DNA of 36,336 bases from Myxococcales bacterium (GTDB taxonomy: Bacteria > Myxococcota_A > UBA9042), in the NCBI GenBank assembly GCA_009692425.1, contig SHZF01000045.1:1-36336 (forward strand). Reading direction: 5' to 3'. Every line of letters begins with the position of its first letter. Position 1 is the first letter of the stretch. A program made the translations under genes and the position numbers. Of the stretch, positions 15,368 through 24,513 are shown piece by piece. The notes beneath the pieces are model-generated. The model saw nothing but the letters and a program-made list of their open reading frames with translations. It ran no database searches and was not told the origin of the DNA.

Positions 15368-16054
15368 TCAGGTCGCTTCGTTCCTGCCGAAGTGCGCCGC
15401 CGGTGTGAAACCCAAGGTCCGCGCTGCAGCCCGCAGCCACGTGCGCGCGTCGGGCTCGCTGCCCAGGTGGTCGCGCGCCAGGCGCCAGGCGGTCGTCGTC
15501 GGCGCCACAGGGGGCGTGCGGCGGCGATCGGCTCCGGCATGGACCGGGACGTGGTTCGCTTCAAAGGCTTCTGCCAATGGTACCCGCACGGTCCGAATGC
15601 GGCCGATCGCGAGCCCACTGCGCCGGACCAACTCCACGCGCCGCACATCGACCCACAGCCGCGCCGATTGCAGCGACCGCGTCAGCCACCACACGGCCAG
15701 GCAGCCGCCCGCGAGCACGTACAGCCCCGGAGCGTACGTGCCGTCGAGGTAGATGCCGACGAGCACGACCCAGGGCAGGGCGATGGCGGCGAAACCCGTC
15801 GCGACACGCAGCAGGCCGAAGATGCCGCTGCCGGGTTCGGAGTGGCGCCGGCCCGCGAGCACGCTGAACGTGCCGCCGAGCACCGCCAACGCCGTGCGCA
15901 CCGCGAACGAAATGAGAAACGTCGCAATGGCCATGGCGATGGCCCTGCGCAGATCGCGTTCGTCGACCACCCCCGCCGGATCGACGGCGCGCAGCAGCGG
16001 CTCTGGCAGGGCGTTGGCGAATGTGGCAAACCCGGACATGGTGCGTCGCAGCAT
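15368..16054 (-). CDS. Hypothetical inner-membrane protein
   Basis: 228 residues from the ATG at 16054 (a second ATG at 16039 is equally possible; neither has a clear ribosome-binding site). Three hydrophobic segments are visible: AIAMAIATFLISFAVRTALAVL, split as AIAMAIATFLIS and the following residues; then FAAIALPWVVLVGIYL; and GLYVLAGGCLAVWWL. A soluble C-terminal part of ~95 residues starts with VDVRRVELVRRSGL and could be a small beta domain. I do not recognise the family. It ends six bases from the stop of the convergent metzincin-like gene and diverges from the prenyltransferase operon. Confidence 0.65.
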   Translation of the reverse strand: MLRRTMSGFATFANALPEPLLRAVDPAGVVDERDLRRAIAMAIATFLISFAVRTALAVLGGTFSVLAGRRHSEPGSGIFGLLRVATGFAAIALPWVVLVGIYLDGTYAPGLYVLAGGCLAVWWLTRSLQSARLWVDVRRVELVRRSGLAIGRIRTVRVPLAEAFEANHVPVHAGADRRRTPPVAPTTTAWRLARDHLGSEPDARTWLRAAARTLGFTPAAHFGRNEAT

Positions 16055-16139
16055 ACGGCCAACCGTGCTTCCACGCCATGTCGCGCGCGGCCGAGACGCC
16101 CGCTATGCTCTGCGCCGCGGGAGAGGCCGCAACCCGTCC

Positions 16140-17027
16140 ATGGCCCCGTCGCTGCGTACAGCCCCACATTCAGCGCTCTGGGCGTCCGGTCGCGCGGGCC
16201 CGGCGCCGTGGCGAGTCTGGCGCGTGCGGCAGTGGTTGCACTTTCTCGCGCTCCCCCTGGCGGCGATCGGGCCGGAGGCTTGGCTCCATGACACCGCCCG
16301 GGCCGCCGCGACCGTGGCACCTGGGCTGGCATTGGCGGCCTTGCTGCTCGGGGCCGCGTACGGCTGGAATGCCTGTGCCGACGCGGCGACGGACGCCTGC
16401 ACACAGAAGAATCCGTTGGCTGGAAACGCAGTTCCCTACTCGGCGTGGGCCTGGTCCACGGGGGCCGCAGCTGCCGCCCTGGTGTTGGCACTCGGTCGGG
16501 GACCTTGGGTCGCTGCGGCGACCGCTACAAGCCTGGGCGCCAGTTGGGGCTACAGCCTGGGACCGCGTTGGAAGGCGCGACCCGGTGTCGGTCTTCTGGC
16601 AAACTGCATGATTTTTATTCCGATCTTGTTCGTGGCAGGCACCTGGTCGCCGGCGCGCATGGGCATGTTTGCGTTCCTGCTCGGCGCGTTGTTGCTGCAG
16701 AACCAGTTGCTGCATGAGTGCGAAGACCGCAGGGAAGACGCCGCGGCCGGAGACCATACGACGGCGCAGTGGCTCGGGGGCCGCGCGGCGCGAGCAGCCG
16801 TCGGTGCCCTCGGGGTGGCGGCGGCTCTTGGCGTCGTCGGGATGGCAGGCGTTGGCGGGGCGGCACGCGGTGCGGGGTTGGCGGGCGGGTCGAGTGCCAT
16901 CGTCGCAGTGGCACTGCTCGGGTGCACCGCCTGGAGCCTGTGCACACCGACGGCCTCCATCGCGCGGGCGCGCCACCGCCGAGTCGCGTTCCTGTGCGGG
17001 GTGCTGGCGTACGGGCTGGGCGCATGA
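16140..17027 (+). CDS. UbiA-family prenyltransferase
   Basis: 295 residues. UbiA enzymes are integral membrane proteins that transfer a polyprenyl or other isoprenoid chain to an acceptor, using two Asp-rich motifs that bind Mg-diphosphate. The first is N77-x3-D81-x3-D85 followed by QKNPLAG. The second is D196-x3-D200 in HECEDRREDAAAGD. About eight hydrophobic helices can be drawn. The start is uncertain: ATG at 16140 has GGAGAGG some 14 bases upstream, and a -10-like TATGCT lies at 16104-16109. Its TGA overlaps the ATG of the radical SAM gene (ATGA). No quinone-ring or heme O genes are nearby, so the acceptor is not predictable from context. Confidence 0.87.
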   Translation: MAPSLRTAPHSALWASGRAGPAPWRVWRVRQWLHFLALPLAAIGPEAWLHDTARAAATVAPGLALAALLLGAAYGWNACADAATDACTQKNPLAGNAVPYSAWAWSTGAAAAALVLALGRGPWVAAATATSLGASWGYSLGPRWKARPGVGLLANCMIFIPILFVAGTWSPARMGMFAFLLGALLLQNQLLHECEDRREDAAAGDHTTAQWLGGRAARAAVGALGVAAALGVVGMAGVGGAARGAGLAGGSSAIVAVALLGCTAWSLCTPTASIARARHRRVAFLCGVLAYGLGA

Positions 17028-18076
17028 AGCTGTCGCGACCCGCAGCCGCCTGGGTGCGCTCCGCGCGCACGTTGCGCATTGGCGCACGGGTGCTCGCCGC
17101 GCGCGTGGGACGGCAGGCTGTGCCGCCCTCGGTCACGTTCATTCTGACGCACCGCTGCAATTTTCGCTGTGCGTACTGCGACATCCCGGCTGCGGCCGCG
17201 GCCGAATTGACCGCCGCTGAGTGGTGCCAGGTCCTCGATGAACTGGCCGCGCACGGCCTGGCCCGCGCCAGCTTTTCCGGCGGCGAAGCGCTGCTGCGCG
17301 ACGATGCCATCGATGTCATCGCGCACGCCCACGGCCTCGGGTTGCAGACCTCGCTCAACACGAACGGTTGGTTCACGGCACCGACGCTCGACCGGCTGGC
17401 CCGGCATCTCGACCTGCTCGTGCTTTCCGTCGATGGGCCGCGCGCTGTGCACGACGATCTGCGGCGCCGCCCCGGCTCGTTCGACCGGGTCGTAGAAGCC
17501 ATCGAACAAGCGCGCGGACTCGGGCTGGCGGTGGCGACCATCACCGTCCTGACGCCGCACAACCTCGAGGTCGTCGAACCCGTCCTCGAACTGGCGGCGC
17601 GTCTGGGCTTTTTCGCCTACTTTCAACCCGCCCATGCAGACTGTTTCGACCGCGCCCCCGGTCTCGCTGCTGGCCTCGATGCCCGCGTGCTGCGCGACGT
17701 CGCCACGCGCCTGCGGGCCGCGCGCAGGACGGGATTGCCGGTCGGCGCGTCGCCGGGCTACCTCGACCGGCTCGAGCGCGCCCCCCACTTCTCGCGCTGC
17801 GAAGACTGCGCCGCAGGTCGCTGGTTCGCGACCGTCATGCCCGACGGCACGTGCGTGCCCTGCCACCTCACATCGCAGCAACGCGCCTGGCCCAACGGCC
17901 GCGCGTTGGGGTTCGCACACGCGTTGGCGACCTTGCCCCGTCCATTGGTCGGCGCGGGCTGCGCGATCAGCCCGTATGTCGAGAGCGACCTGCTGTTCGG
18001 GCTGGACCCGCGCGCAATTGCGTCGGCGGTCCTGCGTCTCCGCGGCGCCCCTGTGCCCATGCCGCCGCATGGCTGA
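17024..18076 (+). CDS. Radical SAM enzyme with SPASM-like C-terminal cysteines
   Basis: 350 residues; the ATG at 17024 overlaps the upstream TGA by four bases. The radical SAM cluster motif CxxxCxxC is Cys45, Cys49 and Cys52 (HRCNFRCAYC), with the SAM-binding SGGEALLRDD and TSLNTNGW downstream. Near the C-terminus Cys259-x2-Cys262 and Cys277-x2-Cys280 (GTCVPCH) suggest an auxiliary iron-sulfur cluster of the SPASM or twitch kind, common in enzymes acting on peptides or large substrates. No small precursor peptide is evident in the operon, and the neighbours are a prenyltransferase and a polytopic glycosyltransferase-like protein, so a lipid or lipid-linked substrate is the better guess. The next gene overlaps its last codons by eight bases. 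Confidence 0.9.
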   Translation: MKLSRPAAAWVRSARTLRIGARVLAARVGRQAVPPSVTFILTHRCNFRCAYCDIPAAAAAELTAAEWCQVLDELAAHGLARASFSGGEALLRDDAIDVIAHAHGLGLQTSLNTNGWFTAPTLDRLARHLDLLVLSVDGPRAVHDDLRRRPGSFDRVVEAIEQARGLGLAVATITVLTPHNLEVVEPVLELAARLGFFAYFQPAHADCFDRAPGLAAGLDARVLRDVATRLRAARRTGLPVGASPGYLDRLERAPHFSRCEDCAAGRWFATVMPDGTCVPCHLTSQQRAWPNGRALGFAHALATLPRPLVGAGCAISPYVESDLLFGLDPRAIASAVLRLRGAPVPMPPHG

Positions 18077-19754
18077 CGTCACACTCGCTGTCGTCGTCGT
18101 GGGCGTTGTCGGTGCGGTGGCGGCCCTCGCCTGGTCGGCGGCAGACCGTTGGCAAGCGCTGCCGGTGCCCGAGCGACGCGCGGTACTCGCGACGGGAGCA
18201 CTCATCGCGCTCGCCGTGACCGCGCGGTTGTGGCTCGTCACGCCGGGGTACCTGCACGCGAACCTGCATGGGCCGGCGCTGGCCGACGCCGCGCTCGCGT
18301 GGCCCCGGCTCGATGCGCACCGGGCGACCTATGGGCCTGTGGGCTTCTTCCTGCTGGGTGGCATCGCGCATTCGTTCGGTGGCGGATGGGAGGGGCTGGT
18401 GCGCGCCAACGCCCTGGCTGGCGGCGCCCTGCTGGCGACGATCGCCTGGGTGGCCACGCGCTGGGCCGGGACGGTGCAGGCGGCGCCTATTGCCGTAGCG
18501 TTGGGCGCGCTGCTGCCGGGCCTGGCGCTGGTGTCGGCCTCGGAAGACGTGCATCCGGTGGCGACGGCGCTGGCGCTGGCGAGCGTGGCGCTTTTCGACA
18601 CGTACGGCCGCGACCGGCGCGCGGTCCACCTCGTTGCCGGATGCCTGCTGGCCAGCCTCGCGGCCCACAGCCGGCAGACCTTGGTGCCGCTGGCGCTGTT
18701 GGCTCCCCTGTGGGCCGCAATGCGCACCCATGATCTCGTTCGCGATTGGCGGTTTCAGGCAGCGGGCGCCGTCGTCGTTGCGGCCGTGACTGCGCGGGTT
18801 GCGGCGACGCTGGCAGACCGCGGCGATCAGGTCACGTTCGACCTCGTGCCGCTGCTGTTTGCCGACCCCGTGGCGCTGGCGCCCGTTTTCGCCCACCACC
18901 CCCTGACCGCGCCCGCGCACGCGGCCCTGTTGCTGCCGCTTGCGCTGTGGGGAGCGGTGCAACTCTGGCGGCACGACCGCGCAGGCTGGGCGATCGTTGG
19001 GGGGCTGTGCGGCCTCACTGCCTTGACCTTGCCGCTCGGCGTGCCCATTGCGGGAAACGAATTGGGCTTTCGCCTGCCGGTGACCGCGCTGGCCGTGGCC
19101 GTGGCGGCCCTCGCGTTGGTGCCCTGGACCCGTCGGCAGGGGCTCGCCGGGCGCAGCCTGGGCATTGCGGCGTTGGCGGCACACGGATTGCTGTTGCCTG
19201 CCCTGTACGCCCCGCGCCGGGTCGCGCCGATGGATTCGGAACGAGAACACCTGCAACACTCCGCCGCGTGGTTGGGTCCGGCGCCTACGTTTGCGGTCCT
19301 GCCCGTGCGCGAACCTGCGCCGTCCTACTGGCTGCCACGTCATGCGCTCCCCGCGGGGGCGCGGACCGTCGTGGCGACGCCGGACGCCATCGCCGCCGCG
19401 CGGAGACCCGTACACTTCCTCTCCGGGCTCCGCTGCCGGGCGTGGTCGGGCCGGGAACTCGCAGCCCACGCCGGCGTCCCCACGACGGCGCTCGCGCTGG
19501 TATGGTCCTCCTACGCAGGCCAATTGCCGCCCGGTGTCGTGCCGAGCGACGCTGTGCGGCCGGAATGCCTGGAACTGTTGCGCGGTGCGATCGCCGTGGG
19601 TCCGGCAACCCGGATCGCGCGGCCGTACTCGGAGCTTCCGTTTGCCGTGTTCGGTTCGGCTCCCCTCGTGGTCCAAGTGTATCGGTTGGCTGCAACGGGC
19701 AGCACGGGACTGCCTACTGCCCCGCGCCAAGACATTGCCGGAGAGCGACCGTGA
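18069..19754 (+). CDS. Polytopic membrane protein resembling GT-C glycosyltransferases
   Basis: 561 residues; the ATG at 18069 overlaps the radical SAM gene by eight bases. It opens with a hydrophobic helix, then a short loop (TPGYLHANLHGPALAD) followed by about a dozen hydrophobic segments. A soluble C-terminal part of ~150 residues begins near LYAPRRVAPMDSEREHL. This topology is that of GT-C enzymes, which use polyprenyl-phosphate sugars at the periplasmic face. I do not see a clear Asp-Glu pair in the first loop, so the catalytic assignment is tentative. The end overlaps the convergent minus-strand gene by 41 bases. With UbiA upstream, synthesis and use of a polyprenyl-linked donor is one model. 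Confidence 0.75.
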   Translation: MADVTLAVVVVGVVGAVAALAWSAADRWQALPVPERRAVLATGALIALAVTARLWLVTPGYLHANLHGPALADAALAWPRLDAHRATYGPVGFFLLGGIAHSFGGGWEGLVRANALAGGALLATIAWVATRWAGTVQAAPIAVALGALLPGLALVSASEDVHPVATALALASVALFDTYGRDRRAVHLVAGCLLASLAAHSRQTLVPLALLAPLWAAMRTHDLVRDWRFQAAGAVVVAAVTARVAATLADRGDQVTFDLVPLLFADPVALAPVFAHHPLTAPAHAALLLPLALWGAVQLWRHDRAGWAIVGGLCGLTALTLPLGVPIAGNELGFRLPVTALAVAVAALALVPWTRRQGLAGRSLGIAALAAHGLLLPALYAPRRVAPMDSEREHLQHSAAWLGPAPTFAVLPVREPAPSYWLPRHALPAGARTVVATPDAIAAARRPVHFLSGLRCRAWSGRELAAHAGVPTTALALVWSSYAGQLPPGVVPSDAVRPECLELLRGAIAVGPATRIARPYSELPFAVFGSAPLVVQVYRLAATGSTGLPTAPRQDIAGERP

Positions 19755-20961
19755 CTGAGCGCACGGGGCCTGGCGGCAACGACGGGCCCAAGACCTGCGC
19801 GACCCAGCAGCCGGGTGTCAGGTCGAGCGCCCCGAGCGCTCGCTCAATGTCGGCCTCGGGCAAGACCTCAGTGCGCTTCACCGCACCCAGCGGCAGGACG
19901 CGCACATCGGCATCGGGCGCTGCCGCCACCGGAATGCGTGCGGCGACGCACTGGGTCCCGGTTGCGGAGCGCGCCAGTTCGATCTCGCCGGGCCCGACCG
20001 GTTGCAGGCCGCGGGCGCCCAGACCCGCTTCGATGGCGGCACCTGTCGCCGCGAGGCCCGCGGGCCGCCACGGCACGACGAAGCGCGGCCAGGAGGCTGC
20101 CGGCGCCAATGGCTCCTGCAACGGCCCACGCGGGGACCAATGCCACAGAGCGCGGCCTCCGACCCGCACTGGCAAGGCGAGTCCCGCAGCCTGGACCTGG
20201 GCGCTGCCGCACGTGGCGCCTCGCAGCGTGCCGTCGAGGGCCAGAGAGACGACGCAAGCGCCCGGCAGTGCCGGGTGGACCAGACGCAAGTCGAATTCCC
20301 CTGCGCCGGCACCACCATGCAGCGCCTCGATCTGCCACGCCCCGGCCGCATCGACGCCGGCCACCGCCCGCAGCGCCAAGGCCAGCCGCGCCGTATCCGC
20401 GAGCGCCGCATCGCACACCGCCTGCCCTTCACCCGCCGACAACACACACGTGCGCGCCGCGTCGCCTTGCCAGCGGACGCGCTCGCCGCCGGGTAGGCCG
20501 AGTCCCGGTCGATCTGCGGTCCACTCCACCCGCCACTGCACCCACACCGCGCCGGCCGCAGCCCTCAACGCCAGGTCGGGGCCCGCGAACCCATGCAGGT
20601 TCATCCACTTGCGCGCCCGCTGAACGAGTTCGGGAGCGTCGTCGAGGGAGAGCACTTCGAACCAGGGCACCGCCGTCGGCGAGGCGGTTCGCGGCGCATC
20701 GATGGAGGGACCCGCAGTTGCGGCTGCCGGCGAGGCGGCAGCGGGCGGCGGCACGGCCGCAATGAGCATCGACCGTACCGGCGCCCGCTCCGCTGCAGTC
20801 TGTGCAGATGGTGGCGGGGGGTCGGCACCCGCGCCGCAGCGGCAGCCGGGCAGGGCACCCAACAGCCACGCCACCAAGCCAACGACCGCGCCAAGCCTTC
20901 GACACGGTTCCGGTCGGTCGAAGGGGGGCGCGTGGCGCCAAGTGCACGGGTTGGCCGACAT
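19714..20961 (-). CDS. Hypothetical lipoprotein-like secreted protein
   Basis: 415 residues from the ATG at 20961; a GTG at 20991 in frame is an alternative, and neither has a strong ribosome-binding site. The N-terminus has a long charged leader, then the hydrophobic run [15 protein letters not shown], which ends in an imperfect lipobox. A Pro/Ala-rich linker follows and then ~300 residues of mainly beta-type sequence with scattered Cys ([36 protein letters not shown]), suggesting disulfides in the periplasm. No recognised domain. Convergent with the GT-like gene, overlapping it by 41 bases, and divergent from purE. Confidence 0.65.
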   Translation of the reverse strand: MSANPCTWRHAPPFDRPEPCRRLGAVVGLVAWLLGALPGCRCGAGADPPPPSAQTAAERAPVRSMLIAAVPPPAAASPAAATAGPSIDAPRTASPTAVPWFEVLSLDDAPELVQRARKWMNLHGFAGPDLALRAAAGAVWVQWRVEWTADRPGLGLPGGERVRWQGDAARTCVLSAGEGQAVCDAALADTARLALALRAVAGVDAAGAWQIEALHGGAGAGEFDLRLVHPALPGACVVSLALDGTLRGATCGSAQVQAAGLALPVRVGGRALWHWSPRGPLQEPLAPAASWPRFVVPWRPAGLAATGAAIEAGLGARGLQPVGPGEIELARSATGTQCVAARIPVAAAPDADVRVLPLGAVKRTEVLPEADIERALGALDLTPGCWVAQVLGPSLPPGPVRSVTVALRQCLGAGQ

Positions 20962-21005
20962 GGCGCGTAAGGTACGGCACGGCGTTGCCACATGGCCAGC
21001 ATCCG

Positions 21006-21034
21006 TTGCCGACCCCGCCGCCGGCGGCTACCCT
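21006..21034 (+). promoter_or_regulatory. Candidate promoter of the purE-purK-thpR operon
   Basis: TTGCCG (21006-21011), a 17-nt spacer and TACCCT (21029-21034), 31 bases before the purE ATG. I found no clear PurR-type operator. Confidence 0.5.
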
Positions 21035-21065
21035 GTGCCGCGCTCCCTTGCGCCCGAGGTCCCCG

Positions 21066-21566
21066 ATGAGCCTGCCCGACGATGCCCGCCCGCTGGTCGG
21101 CGTGATCATGGGCAGTCGGTCCGATTGGGAGACCCTGCGCCTCGCAGCCGACACCCTGGTCGAACTCGGTGTGCCCCACGAGTGCCGCGTGGTTTCCGCG
21201 CACCGCACGCCCGACCTGCTCGCCGCATACGCCCGTGCGGCCGAAGGGCGCGGCTTGCGGGTGCTGATCGCTGGCGCAGGGGGCGCCGCGCACCTGCCGG
21301 GCATGACCGCCGCACTGACCGGCCTGCCGGTGCTGGGCGTGCCGGTGGAATCCCGGGCGCTGCGCGGCATGGACTCGCTCCTCAGCATCGTGCAGATGCC
21401 GCGCGGCGTGCCGGTGGGGACGCTGGCCATCGGCGCAGCGGGCGCGGTCAACGCGGCGCTGCTGGCGGCCCGCATCCTCGCCCTGCACGACCCGCAACTG
21501 GCGGATCGGCTGCGGGCGCGCACGGCGGCAGAAAACGCACGCGTCCAAGCCGAAATCCTGCCGTGA
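21066..21566 (+). CDS. purE: N5-carboxyaminoimidazole ribonucleotide mutase PurE
   Basis: 166 residues, class I PurE length. It converts N5-CAIR, made by PurK, to CAIR in de novo purine synthesis. The signatures are [13 protein letters not shown] (residues 12-24), VVSAHRTPD with catalytic His46, [13 protein letters not shown], and [17 protein letters not shown], which are typical of the PurK-dependent class. ATG at 21066 with GAGG nearby. The GTG of purK overlaps its TGA (GTGA), so translation of the two is coupled. Confidence 0.97.
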   Translation: MSLPDDARPLVGVIMGSRSDWETLRLAADTLVELGVPHECRVVSAHRTPDLLAAYARAAEGRGLRVLIAGAGGAAHLPGMTAALTGLPVLGVPVESRALRGMDSLLSIVQMPRGVPVGTLAIGAAGAVNAALLAARILALHDPQLADRLRARTAAENARVQAEILP

Positions 21567-22753
21567 CGACGCACCTGTTCCGACCTATTCCGGGCTCCCA
21601 GCCAGAAGGCTTGCGCATCGGGATCCTCGGCGGCGGCCAACTCGGCCAGATGCTCGGCACGGCGGCGCGCTCGCTCGGTCTGCGCGTGATTGTGCTCGAC
21701 CCGGACCCCGATTGCCCAGCTGCCGTCACCGCCCACGCCGTCGTGCCGGGCCGGTTGGACGACCCTGCCGCAGTGCGGCGCCTCGCGGCACAGTGCGACG
21801 TGCTGACACTGGAGACTGAGCACGTGCCGGTCGCCGTGCTCGAGGCGGCCGAAGCGATCGTTCCGGTGCGGCCCGGCAGCTCCGTGTTGCGGCTCGTGGC
21901 AGATCGGCTGGCGCAGAAGCGGTTCTTGGCCACGCACAAATTCCCCCAGCCTGCGTTCGCGTGGGCCCACGACTCCGAATCGCTGCTGGCGGCGGTCGAG
22001 CGCGTCGGCACGCCGTGCGTCCTGAAGAACCGCACAGGCGGCTACGATGGGCGCGGCCAGGCCCGCGTACGCTTGCCCGAAGATGCGCTGGCGGCGTGGC
22101 ATGGCACCGGGGCACAGCCCTGCATCGTCGAGCGTTTCGTTGCCTTCGAGCGCGAGGTATCGGTGCTGATCGCCTGCGCCCTCGACGGGACTCGCGCGTT
22201 CTGGCCGATCGCCGAAAACGATCACCTTGGCAGCGTGTTGCACACCACAGTCGTGCCCGCTGGCCTGACGCCCGCCCAAGCCGAAGCCGCGCGCACGCTG
22301 GGTGGGGCCGTGGCTGGCGCTCTGCGTCACGTGGGCGTGCTGGCGCTCGAATTGTTCGTGGAGCGCGACGGCAGCCTGCTCATCAACGAGATCGCTCCGC
22401 GCGTGCACAATAGCGGCCACTTCACCTGGGGTGCGAGCCCGACGTCGCAGTTCGAGCAGCACCTGCGCTGCGTCGCCGGCTTGCCGCTGGGTCCGACCCA
22501 ACCTACTGTGCCGGTCGCGATGCTCAACCTGCTCGGCGACTTGTGGCACGACGGTCAGCCGCCGCCGCTGCCTGCGTGGGCCGCCGATGTCGATGTCCAC
22601 CTCTACGGCAAGCGCGACGCGCGGCCGGGGCGCAAGATGGGCCATATCCTCGTGCGCGCCGCCACTGCGACGGATGCGCTTGACCGCGCACGCCGCCTTC
22701 ATGCCGAATGTGTCGGGCTGCAGCGCCCGACTGCGCCCGGCCCCGACCCCTGA
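21563..22753 (+). CDS. purK: N5-carboxyaminoimidazole ribonucleotide synthase PurK
   Basis: 396 residues, beginning with a GTG that overlaps the purE stop by four bases. An ATP-grasp enzyme that carboxylates AIR with bicarbonate. The N-terminal Rossmann-like part has [14 protein letters not shown], followed by TLETEHVP, the ATP-grasp lysine region [25 protein letters not shown], and the metal-binding segment [16 protein letters not shown], all standard. It is 12 bases upstream of thpR, so the three genes probably share a transcript. Confidence 0.97.
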   Translation: MTTHLFRPIPGSQPEGLRIGILGGGQLGQMLGTAARSLGLRVIVLDPDPDCPAAVTAHAVVPGRLDDPAAVRRLAAQCDVLTLETEHVPVAVLEAAEAIVPVRPGSSVLRLVADRLAQKRFLATHKFPQPAFAWAHDSESLLAAVERVGTPCVLKNRTGGYDGRGQARVRLPEDALAAWHGTGAQPCIVERFVAFEREVSVLIACALDGTRAFWPIAENDHLGSVLHTTVVPAGLTPAQAEAARTLGGAVAGALRHVGVLALELFVERDGSLLINEIAPRVHNSGHFTWGASPTSQFEQHLRCVAGLPLGPTQPTVPVAMLNLLGDLWHDGQPPPLPAWAADVDVHLYGKRDARPGRKMGHILVRAATATDALDRARRLHAECVGLQRPTAPGPDP

Positions 22754-22765
22754 AGGAGAGACCCG

Positions 22766-23311
22766 ATGCAACGCTTGTTCACCGCCCTGACCGTGTCCGA
22801 TGCGGCCGCCGACGCCCTGTCTTCCCTGTGCCACGGCATTCCGGGTGCGCGCTGGACGCTGCCCGGCGAGTTTCACCTCACCCTACGCTTCATCGGCGAT
22901 CTCGGACCCGAGGCGACGGAAGACCTCAAGGATGCGCTCGATGACGTGAACGGCCCGCCGTTCGATCTCGCCCTCGAGGGCACCGGCGTGTTCGAATCCC
23001 GCGGCGCCCCGCGCGTCCTGTGGGCCGGGATGGCCCGCAACGATTCCCTGTTCGAATTGCAGCGTGCCGTCGAGCGGGCGATCCTTGCCGCCGGCCTGCC
23101 ACCGGACCGCCGCAGGTTCCACGCCCACGTGACGCTGGCCCGGCTGCCCGATGCCGAGCACATCAGCGAACGCGTGGCGGAATTCTTGACGGCGAACGCA
23201 GAGTTCCGCACTGAGCCGTGGAAGGTCGATGCGTTCCGGCTCTATTCGAGCCGCCTGCGCGACGAGGGACCGCTCTACGAAATGGAAGTGGAGTGGCCGC
23301 TCGACATGTGA
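22766..23311 (+). CDS. thpR: RNA 2',3'-cyclic phosphodiesterase (2H family)
   Basis: 181 residues, family-typical. It opens 2',3'-cyclic phosphates at RNA ends (formerly called 2'-5' RNA ligase). The two catalytic HxT motifs are His37-Leu-Thr39 (FHLTLRF) and His121-Val-Thr123 (HAHVTLAR). The N-terminus RLFTALTVSD and the late Tyr-Ser-Ser-Arg (RLYSSRL) also fit. ATG at 22766 with AAGGAGAGA upstream, a good site. The association with purEK looks like operon convenience, with no obvious pathway link. It ends 17 bases before the convergent CHAP gene. Confidence 0.94.
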   Translation: MQRLFTALTVSDAAADALSSLCHGIPGARWTLPGEFHLTLRFIGDLGPEATEDLKDALDDVNGPPFDLALEGTGVFESRGAPRVLWAGMARNDSLFELQRAVERAILAAGLPPDRRRFHAHVTLARLPDAEHISERVAEFLTANAEFRTEPWKVDAFRLYSSRLRDEGPLYEMEVEWPLDM

Positions 23312-23328
23312 CGTGGGGCGATAGTCTG

Positions 23329-24381
23329 TTAGACGCTGCCGTAGCCGAGGATCGTGCCCTTGGTGCGGTTCTTCTGCCACACGCCCTCCTGGCCGTTCTT
23401 CGGGTTGGAGGAGTTGCCCTCGATCGTCGTGATCGAGCCGTCGCCGTTCACGTACTTCACGATGCCGACGTGGTCCGCCGCGCCATCGCCCTGCCAGTCG
23501 AAGAACACGAGGTCGCCCGGCTCCGGGTCCTTCATGCCCTTCCACTTGCCCTGCTTCTTCAACTGCGTCACGAACGTCGGGCAGTACGGGTTGTTCGTCG
23601 GCTTGCCCGCCATCGAATACACCCACGACACGAAGTCCGCGCACCACGGCTCGGGACCGCGCCCGAAGTGCTTCTGGTACTTCATCGCGCCGCCCTTGTT
23701 CTCCCCCTGCTCCGTGATGCCGAGTTGGGAGCCCGCGACGCGCAGGATCTTCTGGCGCAGCAGGGCCTCCTTCGTCAGGTCATTCTTGCCGCCCGACCCG
23801 GCTCCCTTCTTGCCGGCCTTGGCGCCGCCCACGTTCGCCGTCTTTTCCTTTTTCGGCTCCTGGTTCGACGCGGACTTCTTGTTGCCGCCACCAGCACCGT
23901 GACCCGCGCCGTGGTCCGCACTGCCCGGTTTCGCCTTCTTCGTGTCGGCCTGCTGCTGGTCGGAACTGTAGCCGGCACTCACCATCGACACGTCACCTTG
24001 CTCACGGAGCGCCGCCCACGTGTTCGGTCCCACGATGCCATCGACGTCGAGGCCTTTCTTCTGCTGGAACTGGATCACGGCGCGCTGCGTCTGCGGCCCG
24101 AATTGGCCATCGACGGGTCCGGTACGGAGGCCGTTTTTTTCCAGCAGCAACTGGAGCATCCGCACTTCAGGTCCCGCGTTGCCGTACGACACCATCGGCG
24201 GCACGAAGCCCGGTGTCTGTGGCCCTCCGCCCGATCCGAGCCGTTGTTGCGGCCCTGCCCGCCGCTGCCCGGCACCCTGCTGGCCACCGGCCGCGCCATT
24301 GTCGGCCTTTTGGGCGCCCGCCTGCGCCTTCTGGGCACCCGACGTTGGCTTGTGATCAGCTTGCTGGGCTTGGCGCGACAT
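23329..24381 (-). CDS. Peptidoglycan-binding and CHAP-domain hydrolase without an obvious signal peptide
   Basis: 350 residues from the ATG at 24381, which has GGGGGAACG directly upstream. Residues 1-60 are Gln/Ala/Gly-rich and hydrophilic. A PG_binding_1 domain follows (about 65-127: GPEVRMLQLLLEKNG and QFGPQTQRAVIQFQQ), then a basic Lys/Gly-rich linker (145-200). The C-terminal CHAP amidase/endopeptidase domain (205-350) has candidate catalytic Cys247 (PWCADFVSWVY), His304 (ADHVGIV) and Glu321 (TTIEGNSS). It should cleave peptidoglycan peptides. No signal peptide or lipobox is visible, which is odd for an enzyme acting outside the cytoplasm; export by a non-Sec route or release by lysis are possible. 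It lies downstream of the Cys-rich lipoprotein gene on the same strand. Confidence 0.9.
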   Translation of the reverse strand: MSRQAQQADHKPTSGAQKAQAGAQKADNGAAGGQQGAGQRRAGPQQRLGSGGGPQTPGFVPPMVSYGNAGPEVRMLQLLLEKNGLRTGPVDGQFGPQTQRAVIQFQQKKGLDVDGIVGPNTWAALREQGDVSMVSAGYSSDQQQADTKKAKPGSADHGAGHGAGGGNKKSASNQEPKKEKTANVGGAKAGKKGAGSGGKNDLTKEALLRQKILRVAGSQLGITEQGENKGGAMKYQKHFGRGPEPWCADFVSWVYSMAGKPTNNPYCPTFVTQLKKQGKWKGMKDPEPGDLVFFDWQGDGAADHVGIVKYVNGDGSITTIEGNSSNPKNGQEGVWQKNRTKGTILGYGSV

Positions 24382-24422
24382 CGTTCCCCCATCGCGCACG
24401 GCGGCGCGGCCGTCCAGCCGAT

Positions 24423-24452
24423 TCGATAGCGCGGCAAGGACGCAGTGGTCAA
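24423..24452 (-). promoter_or_regulatory. Candidate promoter of the CHAP hydrolase gene
   Basis: On the minus strand TTGACC (24447-24452), an 18-nt spacer and TATCGA (24423-24428), about 42 bases before the start at 24381. Confidence 0.45.
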
Positions 24453-24513
24453 CGGAATGCTGGGGATCCGTGCACCCAGCGGGGTCATCGCGCCCCTGCC
24501 GGGAGCGCGGCGC

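Noticed and set aside
20429-22876. An 815-codon minus-strand open frame opposite purE, purK and thpR
   Set aside because: Opposes three textbook genes; composition is typical of antisense frames.
24020-24355. Plus-strand frames with hydrophobic and Trp-rich stretches opposite the CHAP gene
   Set aside because: They are complementary readings of the peptidoglycan-binding domain and linker, with no start context or domain.
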